A stretch of DNA of 64,000 nt from Kangiellaceae bacterium. GTDB taxonomy: Bacteria > Pseudomonadota > Gammaproteobacteria > Enterobacterales > Kangiellaceae. Of the stretch, positions 16,837-26,115 are shown one piece after another. Position 1 is the first letter of the stretch. Each line of letters begins with the position of its first letter. Where the stretch lies: contig JAHRVB010000051.1 in assembly GCA_019090895.1 (NCBI GenBank), positions 1-64,000 of the forward strand. Direction: 5' to 3'. The notes under the pieces were generated by a model. The model was not told where the DNA came from, did no database searches, and was given only the letters and a program-made list of their open reading frames with translations. Both the position numbers and the translations under genes were made by a program.

Positions 16837-19518
16837 TTAATTTTGAGGCGCATCAAACGGGTTATTGTAATATTGTCCACCGATATCAAGCCATTCAGAT
16901 ACTAACTTTAGCTCAGCTTCTGTTAATCGGCCAGCATGAGAACCACCTTGGGCAAATAAATTAAAGAAACCTGGGCTATTAATCGCTGCGGAAACGCGCA
17001 TTGTTGAGCCAACGCCAACAGTTTGAGTTACCGGAATGGGGTCTCCGTTCGCATCGAGTATTAAATTCCCATCTTCGTCCACTTCGTATATAGGATTACC
17101 ATTAGCATCCGTTACTGGAACCAATTGGTCTATCAAAGCACCATTGATTAATTCTACTGCGTTGTCCCCAAATAATAGTTCTCGATAAGAAATAATGTGA
17201 TCAGGCTCATCCGCAGAGGCTCCTCCCAATAATTCTAATTGTCCAGCAGGAACTTGTGTAGCTCCCATTTCATCTACATTGTTGTGACAAGTTGTACAGG
17301 TATTATCGACCACTAAATTTCCCATAGCGTCGAACACTTGGCGAGAAACTTCCCAAATTGGATGTATTTCATCAACGTAGTTAATTGATATTCTACATTG
17401 AGCTCCCCAACTCGCTTGACAACCAGCAGAAGTGGGTGCTGGAGAATTTAGATTTGAATAATCGTAACTAATATCTTGATTCACAACACTGAGGTTGGGG
17501 TCCGTCCAATAATCAGTATAGCTGATATTCACATTGAGCGACTGCACACCATTTATCCGAGCATAAACTTCGGCCATGGATTCACCTTCGTCTGCAAAGA
17601 GTGCAGGATTGGTGTTAGGGAATGGTACCCCAGTTGCAGGAGCGCCAGAATTAGGTGAAACCGGCTCGGCTTGGTACCGCCCATGCGGTAGTTGACTCGC
17701 CGCTGTGTGACATCCGTGGCATCGCTTAACTTCACCCGCTTTTACGGTAATCCAGTTTTGATGTCGCTCGGATATTCTACGGCCATTTTCATCTAAAACG
17801 CTAATACCAAATGCTACATTAGCGGGCACTTTGAACATAGCTGAACCATCCGGCTCTACGACTGCGTAACCAAGTATATCTCTCATAAGTTGCGCTCGAC
17901 TTCTACCAAAAGCAGTATTGTCCAAGTCGACAATATCTTCACTGGGAAGAGAAACTGCTTTGACAATTCGTATAAATCTAGCGGGTCTATCAGCTGCCGT
18001 CGCTAACGTCGGATCGGCCATTGTTGAAATTCCTAACTGGCTCACATCAATACCGTCAAAGTCATAAACACTTTCAAGATGTATAACTCCAACATTTTCT
18101 GTCACTAAGTCTTGATCTGCAGTAGGTTGACTATCGGGAATAATTACTCCGAGATCTCTTGGTGCCATCGCAACTATTTCGTTAATAACGATCCCTTCAA
18201 CTCCTGGAACTATGGGCAATTGGGTACCTTCTGTCGGATCAAAACTCCAAATTCCGTAAAGTGGTGGTGCTTCTTCAGCTCCATCTTCAGCTATGTCATC
18301 CTCAGTACAGGGTATTATAATGGGGTTGTCCATATCATCCAGAGAATTCAACCTGCATGGAGTCCAACTAACCAAAAATCGCCCTGAGCCATCAAATAAA
18401 GGATATACGTTGGAGTACCTCCCTCCAATAGATGGCGCATCATCAGTTCGAACATCAAAAGGAGTCGCGCTAACTTGAGCTGGGCCAACAGTACCTACAG
18501 CCGTATCGATAGTTTGATTTAATTCTGTAAAGCTCTGCCAATTAATAAATACTAATTCCCCTCCCAAACGACTTGATACTTCAGGCCTCAGCTTTACAAT
18601 TAATCGACCATCAGGTCCTTGCCTAGCTTGCATAAACTCAATTCGACTGTCATCTGTTCCTGTATTATGAGAATGAAATCCATAAAGAAACTCTAGGCCT
18701 GTACCATCCGGATTGATTTGATAAAGGCTTATTTCGTCATTCGCTCCAGCGTTATCCCAGCGGCTAAACACTATTTTTCCATTTGTTAACACACTGGGTG
18801 TCAAATCATGACTCTGGTTAAAAGTAATTTGGGTAATATCCGTACCGTCCGAATTCATTACATGCAGCGCGAGGGTCGCTACGTTTTGATCTTCGTCAAA
18901 AGCGTCATACTGAGGTTTTCCTTCATCGAGCAATATAGCTTTCGAAAGTCGCTGACGAGTCGAAGTAAATACGATTCGACCATCAGGTAAATAATGGGGG
19001 GAAATATCTTGCCCTTCCTCCGCATTAATGTTGGAAGTTATTACTCTGTTAATTAGTTTAGTTTCGCTATCGTATTCCCAAATATTCCAAGTTGGTTGTT
19101 CTTCTTCGTCAGCATCTTCAATTTCTGGCGCACGCATAGTGAATACCAACTTGCTACCGTCATAGGATGTGTCAACGTCTTTGACATCGTACAAGGCCCC
19201 TTCTTCAAAAATCCCGTCGGTAACATTAACTTCCAAGGCACTCGGAGTAGCTCTATCTCTTACATATAATGCAGCACCAGGAAAGAAATTAATTGGCTCT
19301 CTTAAAATCACTTCTGCTGGTTGCTCTACATCATTATCATCCAATTCTACTGGTAACGTGCGTTTTACATAGGCTATTGGAAAATCCACTACAACCGGAT
19401 CGTCCGATTGCCCCGCGGTTTCGACACCTGCACCGCCACTAGTGCAAGATGCAGTGAGACAAAGTGCCGACCAGAGCAATACAATATCGCGCACTTTCTT
19501 TATATTAAGAACTACCAT
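16837..19518 (-). CDS. HzsA-like di-haem lipoprotein with PD40 propeller
   Basis: An 893-aa lipoprotein (lipobox LTASC). The N-terminal half shows PD40/TolB-like propeller blades, such as DGRIVFTSTRQR and NGKIVFSRWDNAG. The middle has DGSAMFKVPANVAFGISVLD then the first haem site, CHGCH (600-604), a pattern I recall from the hydrazine synthase alpha subunit (HzsA) middle domain. A second site, CTTCH (741-745), and a Ca-like Asp/Asn loop follow. The start at 19518 has GGGTGGGA just upstream; a GTG 36 bases earlier is weaker. HzsB/C partners are absent, so hydrazine chemistry is not implied. Confidence 0.85.
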   Translation of the reverse strand: MVVLNIKKVRDIVLLWSALCLTASCTSGGAGVETAGQSDDPVVVDFPIAYVKRTLPVELDDNDVEQPAEVILREPINFFPGAALYVRDRATPSALEVNVTDGIFEEGALYDVKDVDTSYDGSKLVFTMRAPEIEDADEEEQPTWNIWEYDSETKLINRVITSNINAEEGQDISPHYLPDGRIVFTSTRQRLSKAILLDEGKPQYDAFDEDQNVATLALHVMNSDGTDITQITFNQSHDLTPSVLTNGKIVFSRWDNAGANDEISLYQINPDGTGLEFLYGFHSHNTGTDDSRIEFMQARQGPDGRLIVKLRPEVSSRLGGELVFINWQSFTELNQTIDTAVGTVGPAQVSATPFDVRTDDAPSIGGRYSNVYPLFDGSGRFLVSWTPCRLNSLDDMDNPIIIPCTEDDIAEDGAEEAPPLYGIWSFDPTEGTQLPIVPGVEGIVINEIVAMAPRDLGVIIPDSQPTADQDLVTENVGVIHLESVYDFDGIDVSQLGISTMADPTLATAADRPARFIRIVKAVSLPSEDIVDLDNTAFGRSRAQLMRDILGYAVVEPDGSAMFKVPANVAFGISVLDENGRRISERHQNWITVKAGEVKRCHGCHTAASQLPHGRYQAEPVSPNSGAPATGVPFPNTNPALFADEGESMAEVYARINGVQSLNVNISYTDYWTDPNLSVVNQDISYDYSNLNSPAPTSAGCQASWGAQCRISINYVDEIHPIWEVSRQVFDAMGNLVVDNTCTTCHNNVDEMGATQVPAGQLELLGGASADEPDHIISYRELLFGDNAVELINGALIDQLVPVTDANGNPIYEVDEDGNLILDANGDPIPVTQTVGVGSTMRVSAAINSPGFFNLFAQGGSHAGRLTEAELKLVSEWLDIGGQYYNNPFDAPQN

Positions 19519-19864
19519 AAATCCCACCCTACCTACTCTAATACTCTGTTCCACACCAATTATCTGCCTAGCTGAGCACTCTATCAGACAAGTAATACCT
19601 CAAATTTAAGAAATAGTTACCTTTGCCGATAGACTCAAACTGAAGTATAGATGCTAAGAATGCTGTTAGTTTCATTATTCATCAATCATTCGTTCATTTC
19701 TGTGCGAGATATCACGAAAAAACGATTTGAATTGGGCTACAGTTAGTGTGGGATAGGGCCTCTTATACATTTTTAGTAGTGCCCTGGGTGTTATTTTCTA
19801 ATAACAAAAACAAGATTTGTCAGTAATGATGTCGCTTTTAATCAACCGAGATTAGGTATTAATT
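19519..19864. promoter_or_regulatory. Divergent promoter region of the haem island
   Basis: These 346 bases separate the two divergent transcription units of the redox island and must hold both promoters. I see no strong consensus boxes or palindrome. AT-rich runs precede the plus-strand gene. A shared regulator site is likely in principle but not visible by eye. Confidence 0.5.
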
Positions 19865-21097
19865 ATGGATGAAATAGTCACAAAAGACAGTAAACCGCTC
19901 AAGTTATTCAGTGCAACACTTGGACTCATATTATCATTATTAATGATTCAAGCGGCCCAAGCCGGGCCTAGAGAGCAGGCTAAACGAATACATGATCGAT
20001 TAGCGGGCGTTCCGCCAACAGCATCTGTTTTAGATGCGATGGAAACGGATATCACAAACGAGGACAATGTTGCCGCAGCTTATCGGGCAATGGATAACTC
20101 AGCGTTTTATTCCGTCACTCTTAAGAATTTTGTCACGCCATGGACGAATGAGGCGGAAACAGTTTTTGCTCCGTTAAATGACTACACGGCTACCGTAATA
20201 GGCATTGTGCGCGATGATATCGATATTCGTGAAATGTTGTATGGTGATATTCTATATACAGGTAATAGCGCAGGATTATCAGCCTATTCCAATTCGAATA
20301 ATACTCATTATGAGCAAATGGAAGACCAAGCCCTTGACTTGAAAGCTGTTTTGCAACAATCGACTCAATCGAGTATCACGGGACTTGAAGCTGAAGCGAC
20401 AGCCGGAGTATTGACTTCACGAGCGGCCGCTAAAGCATTCCTTATTGACGGAACTAATCGAGCGCAATTTCGCTTTACATTAATAAATCATCTATGCGGA
20501 GATTTAGAACCACTAAAAGACACTACTCGCGCTGCAGATAGAATCAGACAAGATATAGCTCGAAGCCCCGGTGGAGACAGTCGTATCTTTAATAATAGTT
20601 GTTACGGTTGTCACGCAGGAATGGATCCAATGATTCAATCTTTTGCTTATTACAACTACCAATATGATGTTGAAAGCGACCCCGACGGCGAAAACGGACA
20701 ACTCGTCTACAATTCAGCAGGTGCAACCGATCCTGTCACAGGCACCAGAGTTCAAGCTAAGTACTTTAACAATAAAGCCAATTTCCCTTATGGATTCATT
20801 ACCGAAGATGATAGTTGGGATAATTATTGGAGAGCGGGACAAAATTCTAATGTTGGCTGGGATGAATCTCTCACTGGCTCTGGAAATGGCGCAAAGTCAA
20901 TGGGACAAGAACTTTCTCATAGCGCTAAATTTGCACAATGTCAGGTAGAAAAAGTTTTTGCTAATGTCTGTTTACGTAAACCAGGTAATGCGGCAGACAG
21001 AGCGCAAGTACAATCTATGATCACATCACTTTCAGACAATAATTTCGAGTTAAAACGCACTTTTGCTGAATCCGCCGTTTATTGTATGGGAGAATAA
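19865..21097 (+). CDS. Exported mono-haem protein related to DUF1588/DUF1585-type cytochromes
   Basis: A 410-aa protein with a cleavable signal peptide ending in QAAQA around residue 32. One haem site, CYGCH (246-250), lies in SCYGCHAGMDPMIQSFAYY, similar to the CxxCHxxxDP motif of DUF1588-type planctomycete cytochrome proteins. Other recurring residues include FRFTLINHLCGDLEPL, and two further Cys pairs lie near the C-terminus. It is the first gene of the plus-strand unit and ends one base before the next ATG. Function is unknown. Confidence 0.8.
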   Translation: MDEIVTKDSKPLKLFSATLGLILSLLMIQAAQAGPREQAKRIHDRLAGVPPTASVLDAMETDITNEDNVAAAYRAMDNSAFYSVTLKNFVTPWTNEAETVFAPLNDYTATVIGIVRDDIDIREMLYGDILYTGNSAGLSAYSNSNNTHYEQMEDQALDLKAVLQQSTQSSITGLEAEATAGVLTSRAAAKAFLIDGTNRAQFRFTLINHLCGDLEPLKDTTRAADRIRQDIARSPGGDSRIFNNSCYGCHAGMDPMIQSFAYYNYQYDVESDPDGENGQLVYNSAGATDPVTGTRVQAKYFNNKANFPYGFITEDDSWDNYWRAGQNSNVGWDESLTGSGNGAKSMGQELSHSAKFAQCQVEKVFANVCLRKPGNAADRAQVQSMITSLSDNNFELKRTFAESAVYCMGE

Positions 21098-21098
21098 G

Positions 21099-23585
21099 AT
21101 GAATTTTATAAATAGAAAATACCCACGCTCAAACCTCTTGACTCCATTAAAGGTAAATGCAAGTTTAACCGCAGCTGCACTTTTATTTCTTTCAGCCTGT
21201 TCCGGCGGAGGAGCTGATGTTGAAGAAAATCCAGTTCAAGCACCGCCTCCAACGGGGGAATATTCAGGTCCAGCACCAACAACAGATGATGTTCAAGCCT
21301 TCAAATTAAGTGTTTGGGATAATCTTTCTGGGCAAAATAGATGTGGACAATGCCATGGTACGGCTCAAGAACCCGATTTCGTAAACCTCGAAGACATTAA
21401 CATTGCTTATGCGAAAGCCAATACTATTGTTGACCTAACTTCACCTAAAGATTCACGAATGGTCACCAAAGTCGCTGGCGGACATAACTGCTGGCTAACA
21501 AGTGATTCAGCGTGTGCTGATACAATTACCAGTTACATCACGGCCTGGGCTGGAGATAGTGCAGGCAGTAGTAGCGCCATTGCTCTTGAAGAGCCAGTCG
21601 AACGAGAACCTGGAGCAAGCTTAACATTTCCAGACTCACCCGATTTATTTGGTTCAACAATTCACCCAATCTTGACAGAGCACTGTAGTTCTTGTCATAC
21701 GGATTCAGCAGCACTTCCAATCGCACCATTTTTTGCGAGTGCTGACGTAGATCAAGCTTATGAGGCAGCCAAATCTAAAATAAACCTCGACCTTCCTGAA
21801 AACTCTCGATTTGTAGTCAGGCTAGGAAGTGAATTCCATAACTGCTGGAGTAATTGCCCTGAGAATTCTGCAGAAATGGAAGCCGCTATCGCAACATTTT
21901 CTGGAAGTATCACTCCTACTGAAGTAGACGAGAATTTACTTAAGAGCCGTGCATTATTCCTAACAGATGGAATAGTAGCGAGTGGCGGTGGTCGATATGA
22001 CGCTAGTGTTGTAGCACTCTGGAATTTCAAAACTGGTACAGGTGCGACCGCATTCGATACCAGTGGAGTTGAACCCGCAATTAACTTGAATCTATCTGGC
22101 AACTATAGCTGGGTCGGTGGATGGGGAATTCAACTCGTTGATGGCAAAGCACAAGGCTCCACAGCTTCAAGTAAAAAACTCTCTGACCTAATCAGTTCAA
22201 CCGGTGAGTATTCAATCGAAGCGTGGGTTGTTCCGGCCAACGTAACTCAAGAAGGCCCCGCGAACATCGTTAGTTATTCAGCGAGTACTACTTCAAGAAA
22301 CTTTACTTTAGGACAAACGCTTTATAACTACAACTACCTCAATAGAAGTAGTGAAACCGACGAAAATGGTGAAGCCGACATATCCACTCCCGATGCAGCT
22401 GAAATTCTGCAAACTGCTTTACAACACGTAGTGGCCACCTTCTCTCCAACTGAAGGACGAAAGATCTTTGTTAACGGCGAGATTGTCGCTTCCGAAGATG
22501 TGGAAACAGGAGGCACGCTTAACGATTGGAATGATACCTACGCCTTTGTATTAGGAAGTAGCCCTTCTGGGGACCGGAAATTCGCTGGTACTTACCGAAT
22601 GGTTGCTATACATAATAGAACCTTAACTCAAGAGCAAGTAGTACAGAACTTTAATGTCGGCGTTGGAGAGAAATTCTTTATGCTATTTGGCATTTCGCAT
22701 CTAGTTGACCTTCCAGAGTCATACTTAATGTACGAAGTGAGCCAGTACGACAGCTATAGTTATCTATTTACTGAGCCTACTTTTGTTAATTTGAATGGCG
22801 ATGCCGTACCAGACAATATCGATATTGAAAAATTCAGAGTTGCTATTAATGGTACTGAAGCATCAACAGGCCAGGCCTACAAAAATGTTATCTCAAATGT
22901 TAACTCGAGCGATTACAACAACGAAACAGGACAATTGTTATCACGGCTTGGAACAGTCATCAATTTAGAAAAAGGCCCGCAAGCGGATGAGTTCTTCATC
23001 ACTTTCGAGAAAATAAATGGTCAAGTAAATCCATTTATCGAACCGGATGTGCCCGACCAGCCTGAATCAGCCGATTTACCGGACCGACCAGAAATTGGCG
23101 TTCGTGACTTTGCAGAGATTAACGCTACTATGTCTCAAATCACCGGAATCAGCGCTGCTAATCCGGATGTTATGGCAACCTATCTAGCAGTTAAGCAACA
23201 GCTACCTACATTGACTGATATTGATATTTTTGTTTCGTCACAACAAATGGGAATCACTCAATTAGCCATCGAATATTGTAATGCGCTTGTTGAAGATAAT
23301 AGTGCTAGAACAAGTTATTTCTCAGGTTTCGATTTCAACGCCAGTGCAAATGTTGCGTTCGATTCAACCAGCAAGAGGGATATTATATATGACGCAATGA
23401 TTGAAAACGCAGTTGGTGCTAACTTAACGACACAACCCAGTGACGCAGGTATCAAATCTGAACTTAATGATTTGACTGACAAACTAACGGCTTGTGGAGC
23501 TAATTGCGCATCCGATAGAACTGAAACCATTGTTAAGGCAGTTTGTGCGACAAGCATTGCAAACGCCTCTATGTTAGTACAATAG
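21099..23585 (+). CDS. LamG lipoprotein with two tandem haem modules
   Basis: An 828-aa lipoprotein (lipobox LSAC34) with two similar haem modules of about 85 residues: CGQCH (82-86) followed by HNCW (129-132), and CSSCH (196-200) followed by HNCW (247-250). Both share a D-I/V..AY..A and SR-x-V pattern between. A LamG/concanavalin-like domain (about 300-480) follows, with SIEAWVVPANVTQEG. The C-terminal part is unassigned. The start at 21099 gives the lipoprotein signal; an ATG upstream overlaps the previous gene. Expected location is the periplasm or cell surface. Confidence 0.85.
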   Translation: MNFINRKYPRSNLLTPLKVNASLTAAALLFLSACSGGGADVEENPVQAPPPTGEYSGPAPTTDDVQAFKLSVWDNLSGQNRCGQCHGTAQEPDFVNLEDINIAYAKANTIVDLTSPKDSRMVTKVAGGHNCWLTSDSACADTITSYITAWAGDSAGSSSAIALEEPVEREPGASLTFPDSPDLFGSTIHPILTEHCSSCHTDSAALPIAPFFASADVDQAYEAAKSKINLDLPENSRFVVRLGSEFHNCWSNCPENSAEMEAAIATFSGSITPTEVDENLLKSRALFLTDGIVASGGGRYDASVVALWNFKTGTGATAFDTSGVEPAINLNLSGNYSWVGGWGIQLVDGKAQGSTASSKKLSDLISSTGEYSIEAWVVPANVTQEGPANIVSYSASTTSRNFTLGQTLYNYNYLNRSSETDENGEADISTPDAAEILQTALQHVVATFSPTEGRKIFVNGEIVASEDVETGGTLNDWNDTYAFVLGSSPSGDRKFAGTYRMVAIHNRTLTQEQVVQNFNVGVGEKFFMLFGISHLVDLPESYLMYEVSQYDSYSYLFTEPTFVNLNGDAVPDNIDIEKFRVAINGTEASTGQAYKNVISNVNSSDYNNETGQLLSRLGTVINLEKGPQADEFFITFEKINGQVNPFIEPDVPDQPESADLPDRPEIGVRDFAEINATMSQITGISAANPDVMATYLAVKQQLPTLTDIDIFVSSQQMGITQLAIEYCNALVEDNSARTSYFSGFDFNASANVAFDSTSKRDIIYDAMIENAVGANLTTQPSDAGIKSELNDLTDKLTACGANCASDRTETIVKAVCATSIANASMLVQ

Positions 23586-23597
23586 GAGTAGATGAAC

Positions 23598-25196
23598 ATG
23601 AGCAAGAAAAAACTAAACCTTTCGGCTGATGCCCCGTTACTCCATGCAGCCCATAAGAAACCAGTAACTCGAAGAGATTTCATCTCCCAGAGCATGTTAG
23701 CCGGTTCGGCGAGTGTTGTCGGTACATCCTTATTTGGGATGTTCGCCAATCCTCAAAAAGCACAAGCAGCTTTGTCGACTGATATCGAAGCCTTAAAAGC
23801 AGCCTGTGGTATCGCTGTTCAAGGTGCTGGGAAAATCCCCTTTATTTGCTTCGACTTAGCAGGTGGAGCCAATATATCCGGCTCTAATGTCTTGGTCGGT
23901 AAAGGTGGTGGTCAGTTGGACTTTCTATCGTCAGCTGGATACAGCAAGCTAGGATTGCCAGGAGATGTGATCCCCTCTGTTGTGAACGCACAAACAGGAC
24001 TGTCCGATTTTATCAATAACGACTACGGACTTTCTTTCCATAGTGACAGTGCTTTCTTGAGAGGTATTCAGGAAAAAACAGATGCTGCAACAGCGGCAAA
24101 TACAGCTGGTGCGGTTATTCCGGCGCGATCAGATAATGATACTGGCAATAATCCCCATAATCCTATGTATGGAATTAATAAGATTGGAGCAGATGGTTCT
24201 CTACTGACGTTAATCGGCTCGAGAAACAGTGATTCAGGTGGGAACTCAATGTCTCCTGCTTCAATGATTGATTTAGCTGTCCGTCCAACCAAAGTCGACC
24301 GCCCTAGTGATGTCACAGGCTTGGTTGATATAGGCGACTTAGTTGGTCTGTTAAGTCAAGAAGATGCCGTTTCAGTCATGGAATCAGTTTATCGTATTTC
24401 GGACCAAAAAATGGGGAACGTCAACACCCAAGTCAGCAGTGATGAAGTCATAAAAGAACTTGTTCGTTGTGGATATGTGAAGAGTGCAGATCTAGCTGAT
24501 CGCTTTGGTGACCCAAGTACCTTAAATCCAGAACTTGATCCAGATATTGTCGGACCAACAGGTATATTCACCCAAGAAGAGTTTGATAGTGATGGCGAAT
24601 TCCGAAAGACCGCCTCAGTCATGAAACTTGTCGCTAATGGATTTGCAGGAGCCGGAACCATTACCATGGGTGGGTTCGATTACCATACGGGCGATCGGTC
24701 AACGGGTGAAGTTAGAGATTTAAGAGCTGGTCGATGTATGGGCGCTTGCTTAGAATATGCGAAGCGAATCGGCGTTCCCATTATGATCTATGTATTTAGC
24801 GACGGCTCAGTTGCCAGTAATGGGATGATAGATGATTCTGTTAACGGGCGTGGTAAAGGTGTATGGACCGGAGATAATTCATCGACAGCCAGCTCATTTT
24901 TTATGGTTTACAATCCTGACGGAAGAGCGGAGCTAATAGGTGCAACACCAGAAGAAAAAGCAGTCCACCAACAAATTGGTTACATGCGTTCTGATGCATC
25001 TGTGGAAACAGCGTCTTCTCCAGCCGCAAATAATCCCAATTTGTTAGTTGAAACTGTTTTACTTAATTATATGGCATTACACGGCGAGCAAAATCTGTTC
25101 GCACAGAATTTCCCTGGCCATGGATTAGGTAATTCTACGCTTCAAGATAGTTTGACTGCTTTTGAACCAATTGTTAATGGCACTATTGGCAGTTAA
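23598..25196 (+). CDS. Tat-exported DUF1501-like protein
   Basis: A 532-aa protein with the twin-arginine signal TRRDFISQSMLAGSASVVG, so it is folded before export and may carry a cofactor. The body resembles the DUF1501 family (alkaline-phosphatase-like superfamily), with FICFDLAGGANISGSN and a GGFDYHTGDRS motif with a His. AGGAG lies 9 bases before the ATG at 23598, better than the ATG at 23592. It follows the LamG gene by 12 bases. DUF1501 proteins pair with cytochrome-domain proteins in planctomycetes, which fits here. Confidence 0.8.
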   Translation: MSKKKLNLSADAPLLHAAHKKPVTRRDFISQSMLAGSASVVGTSLFGMFANPQKAQAALSTDIEALKAACGIAVQGAGKIPFICFDLAGGANISGSNVLVGKGGGQLDFLSSAGYSKLGLPGDVIPSVVNAQTGLSDFINNDYGLSFHSDSAFLRGIQEKTDAATAANTAGAVIPARSDNDTGNNPHNPMYGINKIGADGSLLTLIGSRNSDSGGNSMSPASMIDLAVRPTKVDRPSDVTGLVDIGDLVGLLSQEDAVSVMESVYRISDQKMGNVNTQVSSDEVIKELVRCGYVKSADLADRFGDPSTLNPELDPDIVGPTGIFTQEEFDSDGEFRKTASVMKLVANGFAGAGTITMGGFDYHTGDRSTGEVRDLRAGRCMGACLEYAKRIGVPIMIYVFSDGSVASNGMIDDSVNGRGKGVWTGDNSSTASSFFMVYNPDGRAELIGATPEEKAVHQQIGYMRSDASVETASSPAANNPNLLVETVLLNYMALHGEQNLFAQNFPGHGLGNSTLQDSLTAFEPIVNGTIGS

Positions 25197-25207
25197 TCCG
25201 GTATTAC

Positions 25208-25783
25208 TTGAATACTGTTTTAAACAACAAAAAAAACGATGCGATAGTCCAGCTTAAAAAGTTGGACTTCGCAAAAGCTCTGACTCTCTTCTATCAAGCC
25301 CTTACAGAACAACCCAATGATCTATCACTCATCGACCAAATCTATGTTTTGGAGTCTCGTAAGAAAAGCAATGACGGATATTCCAGAATAATCGCACATA
25401 TCTTTTCTTGCGAAGATAAATCCGAAAAGTACCATCCAATAATAATCAAAGCATATAAAGACTCAAAGCTTCGTGATAACTTTAACCCATTACAATCTCT
25501 CGACGCTATACAAACATTTAACTTGTTATTTCACTTGGGTCAAACCGGTTATCAACAAGATATAGAAAAGTTACTTATCCTTGTTAAATCTAAGTTGTCT
25601 GAACACACACAAACGCCTTTAGCATTACTTATACTCAGCGAGCAGCTTATCAATAAAGGACTGTACTTAAAAGCAAGGAAGGAGCTAGAATTCTTGATGA
25701 TTTATTACACGGAAGCAGATACCCAAATCGCCGCAGAAAAGCTGATAAAACGAGTCAATAGTCAATTAAATAGCGCTAACTAA
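25208..25783 (+). CDS. Helical TPR-like protein, 191 aa
   Basis: A soluble all-helical protein without an obvious signal. Residues 18-45 (LDFAKALTLFYQALTEQPND) look like one tetratricopeptide helix pair and a later segment (YLKARKELEFLMIYYTEAD) like another. It starts with TTG 11 bases after the Tat-exported gene and probably ends the operon. It may act as a cytoplasmic assembly or targeting helper, but this is inference. Confidence 0.7.
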   Translation: MNTVLNNKKNDAIVQLKKLDFAKALTLFYQALTEQPNDLSLIDQIYVLESRKKSNDGYSRIIAHIFSCEDKSEKYHPIIIKAYKDSKLRDNFNPLQSLDAIQTFNLLFHLGQTGYQQDIEKLLILVKSKLSEHTQTPLALLILSEQLINKGLYLKARKELEFLMIYYTEADTQIAAEKLIKRVNSQLNSAN

Positions 25784-26115
25784 TTGAGTCGTCTAATAGC
25801 GCGATTTCCAATTTAAGCTAGAGACAGAGACTCCGCTCAAAAAAATTGTCCCAAGGCTATCTGACAAAATGGTTTCAATGAATCAACATCCGATAACCAT
25901 ACAATAAGATTATGTAAAGTGAACTCCGGTTGATACGCCATTTTTTCGTCAATTCTTACGATTGCTAACTCTTGTTATAACTGATGAAGATTTACTCCCG
26001 TTCCTTTCTCAAGCAATTGAAGTATTTGATTAGGCGAGAACCTGTAGGTAATACTTTAGCAATAGAACATTAATCATCTATAGCAACAATTTGTTCTCTG
26101 CTTGACTAAATGTCA
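25784..26115. other. Intergenic region without a clear gene
   Basis: This 332-base region lies between two convergent genes. No complete gene is visible. One minus-strand frame looks protein-like in two pieces separated by a stop, but has no start or ribosome-binding site. No hairpin with a T-run is seen. Confidence 0.5.

Noticed and set aside
25846..26063. Protein-like minus-strand pieces in the gap before the B-box gene
   Set aside because: A stop codon splits the frame, there is no start or ribosome-binding site, and I see no family; chance in AT-rich DNA cannot be excluded.
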